A stretch of DNA of 20,338 nucleotides from G039029935 sp039029935 (GCA_039029935.1 JBCCFC010000068.1:1-20338), one strand, 5' to 3'. Counted from the stretch's first letter, positions 8,159 through 16,733 are shown. The notes: generated by a model from the letters alone, not told the origin. Translations and numbers: made by a program.

Positions 8159-11100
8159 TTATTCATCCAATAATGAAACTCTATATGGATGTCCTATCCG
8201 CACTTGTACATCCCCTAGAAAGGGTAACTCTGGCAAATATGTATCATAGCTCTGGCTGGCGCGGTTCCAAACATCTATCGCCGCAATTTCGTGTTGTACA
8301 TTGTGCATCGAAAAATAGTCAATGACATTGACACCCGATGCAATTTGCACATGCCCATACATCCGTTCCGCTGGTGATACATCTGCATCAAACGGCCACA
8401 GGAGCCAGTTAAAGTCTGTGCTGCCCGTTGTCTGCAGTCGGTTTAACTGCGCGGCAAAGAGCGCAGGGTCAGGCACTCGTCCAACCAATGACCAGATGGC
8501 TGTACCCAATGCCTCCGTTGTGAACTCAACACTGACCCGATAGACACCACCAACCGTAATGGGCACGTTGCCCAAACTCAAGCTCGGAATGTACGAGTCA
8601 TAGCTCTGGCTGGTTGCATTCCAATGGTCAATGGCGTTGACAGTCAACGTGACATTGCTGTTGGCCTCGATGTGCGCCACTAAATCTGCACTTGTTTGAA
8701 TATCATCCATATGAAATGGTAGCCCAACCCAGCTAAAATCTGTGCTGCCTGTGGTCATGAGTGGATAGTCGATTTCACCGACTGTATACGAATCAGCGTG
8801 GAACTGCTCGGACCCACAACGTCGAATGGTACGAACTCGATAGAAATAGTGGATATCTGGGTTCCCAATCCCTACATCTTGAATCTGATAGAGATAGGGC
8901 GTCATCGACTGCTTTGACGAAATTGTTTCGAGCAGTTCCGCACCCACATCCCCTGGTGTAAAATAGGGGCTATTGATGGTACGCCAGACTTCATAAGTTG
9001 TATTCCCCGCACGTCCCGCTTCGCTGTTGGGCCACATCAGTTGGACCACACGCGTGAGTGTATTTTGAGCATCAATTTCAGCATTCATATGTATTGTCAA
9101 ATCAGGCGCAGCTTCAGCAATACAATAGGTTGCGTCATCCCCACTGGGTGAGCCACCCATGTGTAAACTTGGCTGCCAGCTTGTCGGGTCGTTGGGGTCA
9201 ACGGCTTGAACCACAGCCCGATTGATGGGGATGTCAGCCAACACAAGCGAATGTCCCTCGCCATCCGCAGCCGTCGGCCAAGGAGAAACATCATCGTAGG
9301 TAAAGCTAAACAGGGTACGGCTATAGGCATCGGTCAATGCCACCCGCTCACCAGCGTTACTAAACCGTTTGTTATATTCGCCATCAGCGGCAAAGCCATA
9401 GTATTCTTGAAACTGGTCTGCATCTTGGGCAAGCAGCACATAGCCACCTGCGGGCAAGACCGTGCCTACCGTGAAGGTATAGGCAATGCCATCACTAAAG
9501 TGAACACCAGAGAGGTCAATGGGTTCGTTGCTACTGTTATGCAACTCCACAAATTCAAAGGTACTCCCCTCCACTGGCCCCACATCGGGCGGGTGATACA
9601 TTAACTCGGTAATCACAAGCGCATCTGTTGGCGGGTGCATGGGTGCGCTGGCGATAAATTGCACAGACGCCGACCAGTGGCTCCAACGCCCTGTGTCATC
9701 CTGCATCCGCACACGAACACGACACGTTTGCAGTGGACGACAGGAAGCTGTCGGCAATTTGATTGTATCGCTGTAGATTGTAAGCGGGTCACTCTGCCAG
9801 CGGGCATTTATTTCATAGAAATTGGGGTCAGTTAGCTCATAGTCAGGGCTGCTAGGGTCGGTGATTTCAGCGACACGCCACTGCATGGCCTGGAAGGTAT
9901 GGTTGCCCTGTGGGTCGCTAAACGGCGATGCTTGAAATTGTAGCTGGTCGGCGGGGTAATCGGGTGGGCCGATGAAGGTCACGGTCGGTGTATCGGGCAT
10001 ATCAGTGTCGGTGAGCAGTTCGCTGTCGATCCATGCACTGCGAGCGGCCACAAAATTTTTCATTAACTGTGCCATACCTGCAAAGTCGCCGCTTGGAGAT
10101 AGTTCATAATATCGACCTGCACCCGCACGGTCTAGCCGCACATAATCCGAGGTCATGATGGGGTTGTGGTCCCACATGGCACGGTCGGCATTGACAATGG
10201 AGGTGGTGATGGCTGGATGATCAACGACGGCGGCAATTTCGTCAATAAGTAGCCCTACTTGCTCTGGATTGTAGAGCAGGTCACGTAACTCTCGCAGGCG
10301 GTTTTGAAATTCCAGTTGAAAAATTGGCTGTGAGAGGACACGGCTCTGAAACGGCTCTTTGCCCTGCCCAAAGGTGGTATCCGACCAGGACAAATCCAAA
10401 TCCCAAGGGACTACCGACCAAAGGTGTGTATCTGGATCGCGATAGTAGAAGTAGTTGCGGCCATCGCTAATGTCATAGTGATGGATGCCATCGACAATGG
10501 CACGGTAACTATAATAGCGTTGCAGGTCCAAGTTCTCTCGCCACCACTGCTCTGTGGGTGGACTGTTGCTGTCGTTGTAGGTATCCAAAAATGTGTTTAA
10601 ATCAGATTTGTTGGTGGCATCGTTTGGCCCTTGATTGCGCAACGCTCCGGTCCAGTTCTCCATCTTATAGAGATTACCATCGGGCAACGCATGTTCATCC
10701 AAAAAGCGACCATCTATCTGTTCAACGGCCAGATATAATCCCCAAAAGTCGCCCTCATATTGCGAGCCAGTGGTTTCTGCATCGTCATCCAGCACACGCA
10801 AATGGACATAATGCGTTTTGGGGGCTTCTACACCTGCCAACTCAAACAGCCGGAACCCAACCGATTCAAACAACCCCTGTTCGCCACGATGTTGAAAATA
10901 ACCTTGTTGGATGATGGCTGAGAGGTTGAGTTTGTCCCATTCAGTTTCATAGGATGTCCCGGTGTTGCTGCTGGCTTGCAGGCGATGCCCGCGATGAAAG
11001 TTGAACTTCCACATATTTTTGCCCATTGCATAGCGCCAGTAGCCCCCCCGTGCGCGAAAGCCAACATGATCATAGACTTGACCGTCAACAATCAACGTCC

Positions 11101-12280
11101 CCAACCACTGCTCATCATTCCCCATATAGCCCAGGCCGCGCGGCGAGTTAAACATAGCAGCGTCGATATCGTCGCCATCGGCCATGAAATGATAGACTGT
11201 CACGGCTTCCATGTCATCAAAGCTGTAGGTGATATAGTCACCGAGTAATCCTGCATCGTCGGGATTGGCGGCAGCAGACCAGTCCGCGACACCATCATGA
11301 ATGAAGTAGGCAAAATTAGGCTGTGGATCATCTGGATAGGGCAGCGTGATGGTATTGCTTAGACTGTCGGTTGCGCGGATGCGATAGCGGATGAGCCGTC
11401 GATGTCCGCCTAGCTCCGGTGATATCTGCGCGGTGTAAAACCCCTCGCCCGCAGTGTCGGTCATGGGAATTGTAAACCATTGTGTCTCATATTCGGTATC
11501 GTTCAGCCGAATATAACGACCAGCGTCTACCAATTGATAGTCTAACTCGACTGTTGTCACGCCGTCACGGTCTTCAATTTCGGCTGAAATCGTCACCGTT
11601 TGAGTAGAGGTCGGTGCAAGCGGTGTATGCTGGACGTGGTTTACTAGTGGTGGCGGGTTCACCACCAGCTGCACATTGGGCAAGCCTGGTGAGGGGGGAG
11701 CCGAGCGCCAACTGCCTGGATGGTTATTATCGACAATGGGGCTGACAAGACCAATGCTGTTATCTTGGTTATCACCCACGATAGGCCAAGGAAATCCTAA
11801 GTCGTACTTCACAATATCTACCACTTTTGCCTGTTCATTGCGGATGGTGATCTTCTCTCCACGTGGTGACAGCCGACCGATATAAGGTCCTTGGACAGGA
11901 ACCGTCTCTGGAATGACAAATTGAGTGCGCAGCGCATCAGGGTTCTGTGCAAAAATTAGATACCCTTCCGGCTCAATGATTGTCGTTTCAGTGATAACAT
12001 AACGGACGGCATCTTCAACACCCCACTGGCTTACATCGAGCGGAAATGGGTTGGGGTTATAGAGTTCAATAAATTCAGTTTGTGCTGTTTTGTTGGCTGG
12101 ATCGTAGTGAATTTCGTTGATGTAGAGAAAGAGCGTTTCGCTCTCGGCAAGTGGAGCGACGTTCGGGGCTTGTGCATGTGCCTCTGACTGACTGATGCAG
12201 AGCAGCCCGAATAAGAGGCCAAGCATCGTGAATGTACGCTGAAACTTTCTAAGTTTACGTTTTAAAGTTCTTTTATCCAT
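8159..12280 (-). CDS. Secreted LTD-CotH-LTD protein (CotH kinase family)
   Basis: About 1373 residues from the chosen ATG (1386 if ATG 12319 is used). The start MDKRTLKRKLRKF plus a hydrophobic stretch ending EAHAQA is a clean signal peptide. Domains in order: lamin-tail domain (about 49-190; INEIHYDP, EFIELYNP); an Ig-like strand region; a CotH kinase domain (about 360-720; FRARGGYWRY, WGLYLAVEQIDGRFL, SDGRNYFYYRD and PWDLDLSW near 627, the metal-binding signature of CotH kinases); a second lamin-tail domain (about 885-1035; ITELMYHPP, FEFVELHNSS); a fibronectin III-like region; and two related modules at the C-terminus. CotH proteins are atypical protein kinases; here the substrate would be extracellular or on the envelope. 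The lamin-tail/CotH combination is known in environmental bacteria. The start was chosen because a promoter lies between the two ATGs. Confidence 0.9.
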   Translation of the reverse strand: MDKRTLKRKLRKFQRTFTMLGLLFGLLCISQSEAHAQAPNVAPLAESETLFLYINEIHYDPANKTAQTEFIELYNPNPFPLDVSQWGVEDAVRYVITETTIIEPEGYLIFAQNPDALRTQFVIPETVPVQGPYIGRLSPRGEKITIRNEQAKVVDIVKYDLGFPWPIVGDNQDNSIGLVSPIVDNNHPGSWRSAPPSPGLPNVQLVVNPPPLVNHVQHTPLAPTSTQTVTISAEIEDRDGVTTVELDYQLVDAGRYIRLNDTEYETQWFTIPMTDTAGEGFYTAQISPELGGHRRLIRYRIRATDSLSNTITLPYPDDPQPNFAYFIHDGVADWSAAANPDDAGLLGDYITYSFDDMEAVTVYHFMADGDDIDAAMFNSPRGLGYMGNDEQWLGTLIVDGQVYDHVGFRARGGYWRYAMGKNMWKFNFHRGHRLQASSNTGTSYETEWDKLNLSAIIQQGYFQHRGEQGLFESVGFRLFELAGVEAPKTHYVHLRVLDDDAETTGSQYEGDFWGLYLAVEQIDGRFLDEHALPDGNLYKMENWTGALRNQGPNDATNKSDLNTFLDTYNDSNSPPTEQWWRENLDLQRYYSYRAIVDGIHHYDISDGRNYFYYRDPDTHLWSVVPWDLDLSWSDTTFGQGKEPFQSRVLSQPIFQLEFQNRLRELRDLLYNPEQVGLLIDEIAAVVDHPAITTSIVNADRAMWDHNPIMTSDYVRLDRAGAGRYYELSPSGDFAGMAQLMKNFVAARSAWIDSELLTDTDMPDTPTVTFIGPPDYPADQLQFQASPFSDPQGNHTFQAMQWRVAEITDPSSPDYELTDPNFYEINARWQSDPLTIYSDTIKLPTASCRPLQTCRVRVRMQDDTGRWSHWSASVQFIASAPMHPPTDALVITELMYHPPDVGPVEGSTFEFVELHNSSNEPIDLSGVHFSDGIAYTFTVGTVLPAGGYVLLAQDADQFQEYYGFAADGEYNKRFSNAGERVALTDAYSRTLFSFTYDDVSPWPTAADGEGHSLVLADIPINRAVVQAVDPNDPTSWQPSLHMGGSPSGDDATYCIAEAAPDLTIHMNAEIDAQNTLTRVVQLMWPNSEAGRAGNTTYEVWRTINSPYFTPGDVGAELLETISSKQSMTPYLYQIQDVGIGNPDIHYFYRVRTIRRCGSEQFHADSYTVGEIDYPLMTTGSTDFSWVGLPFHMDDIQTSADLVAHIEANSNVTLTVNAIDHWNATSQSYDSYIPSLSLGNVPITVGGVYRVSVEFTTEALGTAIWSLVGRVPDPALFAAQLNRLQTTGSTDFNWLLWPFDADVSPAERMYGHVQIASGVNVIDYFSMHNVQHEIAAIDVWNRASQSYDTYLPELPFLGDVQVRIGHPYRVSLLDE
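8165..8757 (-). repeat. Two tandem C-terminal modules in the LTD-CotH gene
   Basis: The end of the LTD-CotH protein consists of two related modules of about 90-107 residues. Each begins TTGSTDF(S/N)W, contains a xxIDxWNxxSQSYDxYxP motif and ends GxxYRVS. At DNA level the matching starts lie near + strand 8757 and 8437, and stretches such as CATAGCTCTGGCTGG recur in both. This indicates an internal duplication. The module resembles no named domain I can assign with confidence. Confidence 0.75.
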
Positions 12281-12286
12281 AGCACG

Positions 12287-12315
12287 AGTGTACGTAAGAT
12301 TGAGCCATTTGTCAA
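12287..12315 (-). promoter_or_regulatory. Promoter placing the LTD-CotH start at a leaderless ATG
   Basis: Read on the - strand: TTGACA (12315-12310), a 17-base spacer, TACACT (12292-12287), then exactly six bases before the ATG at 12280. A normal start point would fall on the A of that ATG, giving a leaderless mRNA; neither ATG has a Shine-Dalgarno sequence. The promoter overlaps the 13 extra codons of the longer frame, which argues against the upstream ATG. Confidence 0.55.
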
Positions 12316-12388
12316 GCATCCTGAAAAAAATTCTATAACGGCTTCAAGAGTAAGAACGAATTCTCAGCGTGTTCTACACAAAAATGCG

Positions 12389-12425
12389 AAAAAAAAGAGG
12401 GACTGTGTTCAAACACAGCCCCTCT
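12389..12425 (-). terminator. Rho-independent terminator facing the minus strand
   Basis: A 14-pair-class hairpin: AGAGGG (12396-12401), one mismatch, CTGTGTT (12403-12409), then AACACAG (12412-12418), one mismatch, CCCTCT (12420-12425). On the - strand it is followed by a run of seven to eight T (complement of the A run at 12389-12396). On the + strand no T run follows. It therefore stops transcription moving leftward, yet no annotated gene lies upstream of it on that strand. Confidence 0.75.
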
Positions 12426-12629
12426 CTTTCACACAAGGAGAAAACCATTGAAAACCCATTACCCAATCCATCTATAGTGTAGCATAGAGCAGGCGGTTGG
12501 TGCATCGGCGGTCTGTCCGGTTTAGTAGAGACGTTTGATGGGTGTTGGGGCAAAATGCTGTTAGGTCATTTGTTGTTCTGCAATGGGGCAAATCGGCAAT
12601 CATTCCATATCTGCAAGTTGTGCAAAGAA
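12390..12629 (-). ncRNA. Candidate short minus-strand transcript
   Basis: Inferred from a divergent promoter (TTGCCC, 17-base spacer, TATACA; + strand 12659-12664 and 12636-12641) and the orphan minus-strand terminator about 240 bases away. The only open frame is 43 codons (12603-12472, beginning MIADLPHC), with no ribosome site and no recognisable family. A small RNA or leader peptide fits the layout better than a normal gene. No structure from a known RNA family was recognised. Confidence 0.25.
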
Positions 12630-12636
12630 CATATGT

Positions 12637-12672
12637 GTATACTTTGACAGAAAATCAAGGGCAAAGTATACT
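12637..12672 (+). promoter_or_regulatory. Promoter with overlapping inverted-repeat operator
   Basis: TTGACA (12644-12649), a 17-base spacer and TATACT (12667-12672) form a near-consensus sigma70 promoter, with a start expected near 12679 and a 46-base leader. Perfect 10-bp arms GTATACTTTG (12637-12646) and CAAAGTATAC (12662-12671), 15 bases apart, overlap the -35 and -10 boxes. A dimeric repressor bound there would block the second ATPase gene. By symmetry a weaker promoter points the other way. AGGAAGGG (12713-12720) is the ribosome site before the ATG. Confidence 0.7.
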
Positions 12673-12724
12673 TAGTTCACGTTTTTAATAAGATTGCAGT
12701 CGATTCTATGATAGGAAGGGCGAA

Positions 12725-14482
12725 ATGAGTCTTGTCACCAATGATGTAGAGATTGTCTATGCTTTAGAAGAAAAAATTGGCACACCCGATTTATTTGTGG
12801 GGCGTGAGCTGGAGTTTAAAAAGTTTCACCAATGGATTAACAAAATCCCAAAAAAATTATCCAAATCACGGGCGTTATTAGGGCGACGTAAAAGCGGTAA
12901 GACGGCCTTTGTCCAACGGCTCTTTAACCAAGTTTGGTCTACCAATGGGCAGGTGATTCCCTTCTTTTTCTCAATCCCAGAAGTACCGATATGGTATCCT
13001 GACTTTGCCATGCGATATTACCGTGCCTTTGCCTCTCAATATATCTCGTTTCTGGAGCGTGATCCCAAATTAGTGCAAACGCCATGGACAATGCCTGAAA
13101 TTCTAACCTATGTTGAACGGAATAATCTCGATGTACTAGCACGTGATGTAACCAGCATGTTGGATGATATGGAACGAGGACACTATGGCTTGGTATGGGA
13201 CACCGCCTATCGTGCGCCACACCAATTGGCGGCATTCTATGAGCAGTTCATTTTGGTGATGATCGATGAATTTCAATATCTCTCCGGCAACATTTACGCA
13301 CGTCAGGACTTATCAGGTGAGCCACTTAGTGGGATGCCCGGCAGCTATCACGAGGTATCAGAATCCAAAGTTGCCCCGATGCTTGCCACGGGTTCCTATG
13401 TAGGTTGGATGTTAGACATCATGCACAAGCACTTGAAGGCAGGGCGGTTGTCGCGTACCAGTTTTTCGCCCTATTTAACCGAATCGGAAGGGTTGAAAGC
13501 CGTCTACACCTATGCCGAGGCCAATGAAGAACCGATTAGCAACGTGACGGCGATTCAAATCAATAAGTTGTGCAATTCGGACCCATTCTTTATTTCATGC
13601 GTCATCCAAAGCGATTACCCAGAGCGTAATCTGACCGACCCCGATCATGTAATCGACACTGTGAATTACGAAGCATCTGATCGCGAATCTGAACTGGCTG
13701 AAACGTGGCAAGAGTATATTGATTTGGTGGTTGATCGCATCAACGATACGTATGGCAAACAGCTCTTATTGCATCTGAGTAAATATAACGACCGTCATTG
13801 GACGCCAAAGCAGTTAAAACAAACCTTGAAGTTGGAGGAAACAGAGCAGTCCATCAAAAGGAAACTCCATGCGTTGGTCAAAGCGGATCTGATTGAATGG
13901 GGTAAGTCGGATATTCGTTTTCAAGGCTTGCGGGATGGCACACTGAATCTGATTCTCCAGAGTCGGTTTGCAGAAGAAATTGAAGAATATGAACCAGACC
14001 TACGCCCGATGCTACGCGACCAGACCGCCAAACTTCAGCGTGAGATCAAGCGGCTCAAGGGTCAATTGTGTGATCTCAAGGGCAAGTCTGCCGAGTTTAT
14101 TGTCGTTAATGGGCTGCGCACAAAGAAGCGATTTTCGCTGAGTACCTACTTTGATGGCGTCACCGATGATGTACGACTGAATATCACCAATGTTCGGATG
14201 CGTATTACGATTCATCGTGACGATGACAAGGAAATGGAATTGGATGTTGTCGCTACCGATAGCAATCACTATGTGTTGGTTGTGGAAGTGCGTAACCGCG
14301 ATGACAAGGCCATGCCTGATGATATTGAGGATTTTTACGAGAAGGTTGAGGTTTATCGATCACAGAATCCGGATGTGACTGTGTTGGCGGCGTTTGTTTC
14401 GTTGGCGGGATTTACAAAGAATGCGCAGACGATGTGTAAGAAGTATGGAATTGTTTCGGCAACAGATTTGGATAAGTTTTAA
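12725..14482 (+). CDS. P-loop ATPase with coiled coil and PD-(D/E)XK-like domain
   Basis: A 585-residue cytosolic protein. Phe24-Gly26 in DLFVGRELE opens a STAND/AAA-type ATPase domain with Walker A GRRKSGKT (53-60) and Walker B ILVMIDEF (Asp181, Glu182). A winged-helix-like region follows (about 340-400, KQLLLHLSKYND...IKRKLHALVKADLIEW). A short coiled coil (LRDQTAKLQREIKRLKGQL) then leads to a C-terminal PD-(D/E)XK-like core: ELDVVA with Asp507, then VVEVRN with Glu521. The usual lysine is arginine (Arg523), so catalysis may be weak or lost. It shares this ATPase-plus-nuclease-fold plan with the gene at 6558 but little sequence. Its start is fixed by a strong ribosome site, and its promoter carries an operator-like inverted repeat. 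Exact role unknown. Confidence 0.85.
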   Translation: MSLVTNDVEIVYALEEKIGTPDLFVGRELEFKKFHQWINKIPKKLSKSRALLGRRKSGKTAFVQRLFNQVWSTNGQVIPFFFSIPEVPIWYPDFAMRYYRAFASQYISFLERDPKLVQTPWTMPEILTYVERNNLDVLARDVTSMLDDMERGHYGLVWDTAYRAPHQLAAFYEQFILVMIDEFQYLSGNIYARQDLSGEPLSGMPGSYHEVSESKVAPMLATGSYVGWMLDIMHKHLKAGRLSRTSFSPYLTESEGLKAVYTYAEANEEPISNVTAIQINKLCNSDPFFISCVIQSDYPERNLTDPDHVIDTVNYEASDRESELAETWQEYIDLVVDRINDTYGKQLLLHLSKYNDRHWTPKQLKQTLKLEETEQSIKRKLHALVKADLIEWGKSDIRFQGLRDGTLNLILQSRFAEEIEEYEPDLRPMLRDQTAKLQREIKRLKGQLCDLKGKSAEFIVVNGLRTKKRFSLSTYFDGVTDDVRLNITNVRMRITIHRDDDKEMELDVVATDSNHYVLVVEVRNRDDKAMPDDIEDFYEKVEVYRSQNPDVTVLAAFVSLAGFTKNAQTMCKKYGIVSATDLDKF

Positions 14483-14537
14483 TATGAAGAAGTAAACCTT
14501 ATTGCCAATGATATAGATTAAAAGTAGAAGGAAGCTG

Positions 14538-15779
14538 ATGAATATTCGATCTATTACCTATTTTCTCAATCCTGGCTATCCAGTGAATGAGCACCTGTTT
14601 CAACAAGCCAAAGCCTTTGTAAACGAAGCACCAACCGCGTTTGAAGCAGTGGGCTATCCCGTGCAATCCATGCGCATGGCAACGCCACCATTTTGCACGA
14701 TTTTGCCATCTGATACGCACACGGTAGACGATGCGGTTGCCTTTGCCAAAAGCGTGGAACAGGCAGCGGGCAGCATCGGTATTGCCTATACAGCGATTGG
14801 ACCCGCTCTGCCCGATATCCCAGCAAGCTATGGCATGATTCCAGCGATTTTGGCCGAAACTGACTCTATCTTTGCATCGGGTATGATGGGAACACGAGAG
14901 CGGGGTATCTCGCTGCCAGCCATTCGAGCCTGTGCGCAGATTATGCATGACATTGCGCCCATCGACCCCAATGGGTTTACCAATCTGTTCTTTAACGCCT
15001 CGGCGGATGTGACGGGGAATGGGTCCTTTTTCCCTTCCGCTTATATGAATACAGCGCAGCGTGTACCCGGATTTGCGCTGGCGATGGAAGCGGCAGAGTT
15101 GGCTGTCACGGCCTTTACCCAAGCAGCCACGCTGGCCGAAGCCACGGGAAATTTGACCAGTGCTGTCAACCAACATGCCCAACGGCTTACGAGCATCGGT
15201 GAGGAACTACACAAACAATTTGGGCTGTCGTTTTGTGGCATTGATTTTACCCTGGCTCCTTTCCCAGCCTTAGAGCAATCGCTTGGCACTGCGTTTGAAC
15301 GATTAGGGGTTCCTGCAGTGGGGCAACATGGCTCGTTGGCGGCGGCGTCATTCATCATGGATGCATTGGATCGTGCGACGTTTCAGCGCACAGGGTTCAA
15401 CGGTTTGATGACGCCTGTGCTTGAAGACAGTACACTGGCTCTGCGTGCAAGCGAGGGAACGTTGAGCATCAAAGACTTGTTGATGTACTCGGCAGTTTGT
15501 GGCACAGGACTGGATACGGTTCCATTGCCTGGTGACACAACCCCCGCACAGTTGGCGGCTGTGTTGCTGGATGTGGCGTCCTTATCACGGCGGCTGGGTA
15601 AACCGTTGACCGCAAGATTGATGCCGATTCCCGGTAAACAGGCAGGTGAGATGACCACGTTCGATTTTCCCTTCTTTGCCAATACGCGTGTGCTTGCCAT
15701 TGATGCCGAGCCATTGACGGGATTATTCGCGGGTGATGAGGAATTTGAAATCGTGACAAGGCCAATCCCAAATGAATAG
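14538..15779 (+). CDS. DUF711 family protein (UPF0210, PFL-like fold)
   Basis: A 413-residue protein matching DUF711 end to end. Signatures include NASADVTGNGSFFPSAYM (about 155-172), SFCGIDFTLAPFP (about 234-246), AFERLGVPAVGQHGSLAAA, RTGFNGLMTPVLEDS, a long SAVCGTGLDTVPLPGDT block and KPLTARLMPIPGKQAGEMT. The family shares a distant relation with pyruvate formate-lyase-type barrels, but members lack an agreed reaction; an N-terminal segment MATPPF is also typical. A good ribosome site, GAAGGAAG (14527-14534), precedes the ATG. The gene starts 55 bases after the ATPase stop on the same strand with no terminator between, so co-transcription is plausible, although a functional link is not evident. 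Identification of the family is firm. Confidence 0.93.
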   Translation: MNIRSITYFLNPGYPVNEHLFQQAKAFVNEAPTAFEAVGYPVQSMRMATPPFCTILPSDTHTVDDAVAFAKSVEQAAGSIGIAYTAIGPALPDIPASYGMIPAILAETDSIFASGMMGTRERGISLPAIRACAQIMHDIAPIDPNGFTNLFFNASADVTGNGSFFPSAYMNTAQRVPGFALAMEAAELAVTAFTQAATLAEATGNLTSAVNQHAQRLTSIGEELHKQFGLSFCGIDFTLAPFPALEQSLGTAFERLGVPAVGQHGSLAAASFIMDALDRATFQRTGFNGLMTPVLEDSTLALRASEGTLSIKDLLMYSAVCGTGLDTVPLPGDTTPAQLAAVLLDVASLSRRLGKPLTARLMPIPGKQAGEMTTFDFPFFANTRVLAIDAEPLTGLFAGDEEFEIVTRPIPNE

Positions 15780-15816
15780 TCAGATGTATCATCGAGCGTT
15801 GGCTGGTACAAACATT

Positions 15817-15855
15817 AACAATTCACAAATTCAACAATTCAACAATTCACAAATT
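15817..15855 (+). repeat. AT-rich short direct repeats
   Basis: Two identical 15-bp copies of AACAATTCACAAATT (15817-15831 and 15841-15855) flank an extra AACAATTC (15833-15840). They sit in the gap between the convergent DUF711 and pirin genes. They look like simple-sequence expansion; no terminator hairpin is visible in this gap. Confidence 0.7.
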
Positions 15856-15861
15856 AACTCC

Positions 15862-16607
15862 TTACTGGCTCACGGAGCCTTCATAAGTTAGCTGTGCATT
15901 GGGATTCATCAAAAACACAACCACTAAAGCATCCTCATTCACATGCACATAGCATTCAGTTTCATTCACCAGCAGCCCGCCTCCACAGCAGGAAATACCT
16001 CCTGATTGACCATAACTTCACCGCGCAAAACCATGAAGTAGGTATCCCATGCTTCATAGGTTGGCAACGACACCAAGGTTCCAGCAGCCAGACGGCCATC
16101 AAAGATGCGGACATCATTGCGCACTGTGGCGGGGGCATCGCTGCCTTCAGGACCAACCAGATATCGCCAGCCACTTCCCTCGGTGGTGATGCCTTGATCG
16201 GCATCTAAGGGCAGATGCTGTAGCTGTGGTTCGAGGTTGACGGCATGGGGGCGTATAAAAATTTGCAGGGTGCGGGTTGTCTCCTTATCCGCGTGAATGC
16301 GTTCTTCATGCCAAAAACTGTGTCCGGCGTTCATTACCATGAGGTTCTGCGCATTGATGACCAAGTTTGCACCACTACTGTCGCTATGATGCATGGCTCC
16401 TTGGTGAACATAGGAGACAATTTCGTCATTACGGTGCTGGTGCATGGGGACAACGACGCCGGATGTCAGCGTGGCGTCATCCACTACCGCCAACGGACCA
16501 TAACCGTGATCCGTATGCGCGGGGAGATTGTGACCAGGGAAAAATCGACGGATAGTGAATGGGGCGCGTTCACTATTCTGTGCATTCGTTGATTGTTTAT
16601 AGATCAT
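15862..16607 (-). pseudogene. Pirin family gene with a one-base frameshift
   Basis: Pirins are cupin-fold metal proteins, some with quercetinase activity. From ATG 16607 (ribosome site GGAAGGA close upstream) the frame encodes 213 residues with the pirin metal set intact: His56 and His58 (MHQHRNDEIVSYV), His100 and Glu102 (GHSFWHEE). It stops at 15966, right after a VLRGEVMVN strand. Reading on in another frame from 15975 gives LLVNETECYVHVNEDALVVV, then FLMNPNAQLTYEGSVSQ and a stop at 15862, which resembles the missing pirin C-terminus. One base therefore seems lost in or near GGG at 15976-15978, and the repaired protein would be about 248 residues, a normal pirin length. It may be a sequencing error, a recent mutation or programmed slippage. 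Codons before 16607 overlap the promoter and are not used. Confidence 0.85.
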
Positions 16608-16658
16608 ACTTTTCCTTCCAATTTCAATTTGACGCTGCAACCAGCCTACATTTGCTTC

Positions 16659-16689
16659 ATTATACGGCTGCTCATCCAATTTTTACCAA
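16659..16689 (-). promoter_or_regulatory. Candidate pirin promoter
   Basis: On the - strand a perfect TATAAT (16664-16659) lies 19 bases after TTGGTA (16689-16684). The start would be near 16652, leaving a 45-base leader that ends with the GGAAGGA ribosome site before ATG 16607. The long spacer weakens the call. It diverges from the transporter promoter next to it. Confidence 0.45.
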
Positions 16690-16721
16690 AGATGTGATGA
16701 TTGATTCGATGTCGATTGCGG

Positions 16722-16727
16722 TATAAT
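16722..16727 (+). promoter_or_regulatory. -10 box six bases before the transporter ATG
   Basis: A perfect TATAAT (16722-16727) is followed by six bases and the ATG at 16734, so transcription should start at or next to the ATG. No Shine-Dalgarno is present. The -35 region is poor: TTGATT (16701-16706) is only 15 bases away. Together these suggest a leaderless mRNA. Confidence 0.5.
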
Positions 16728-16733
16728 AGCCCC

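Noticed and set aside
12281..12319. Longer LTD-CotH start at ATG 12319
   Set aside because: The extra 13 codons overlap a TTGACA-N17-TACACT promoter, precede a complete signal peptide and lack a ribosome site; not fully excluded.
15894..16208. 104-codon + strand frame opposite the pirin gene
   Set aside because: Antisense shadow; the opposite strand carries intact pirin metal-binding motifs.
16701..16733. TTG start of the first transporter
   Set aside because: These codons include the TATAAT box and no homology; ATG 16734 precedes the first membrane helix directly.
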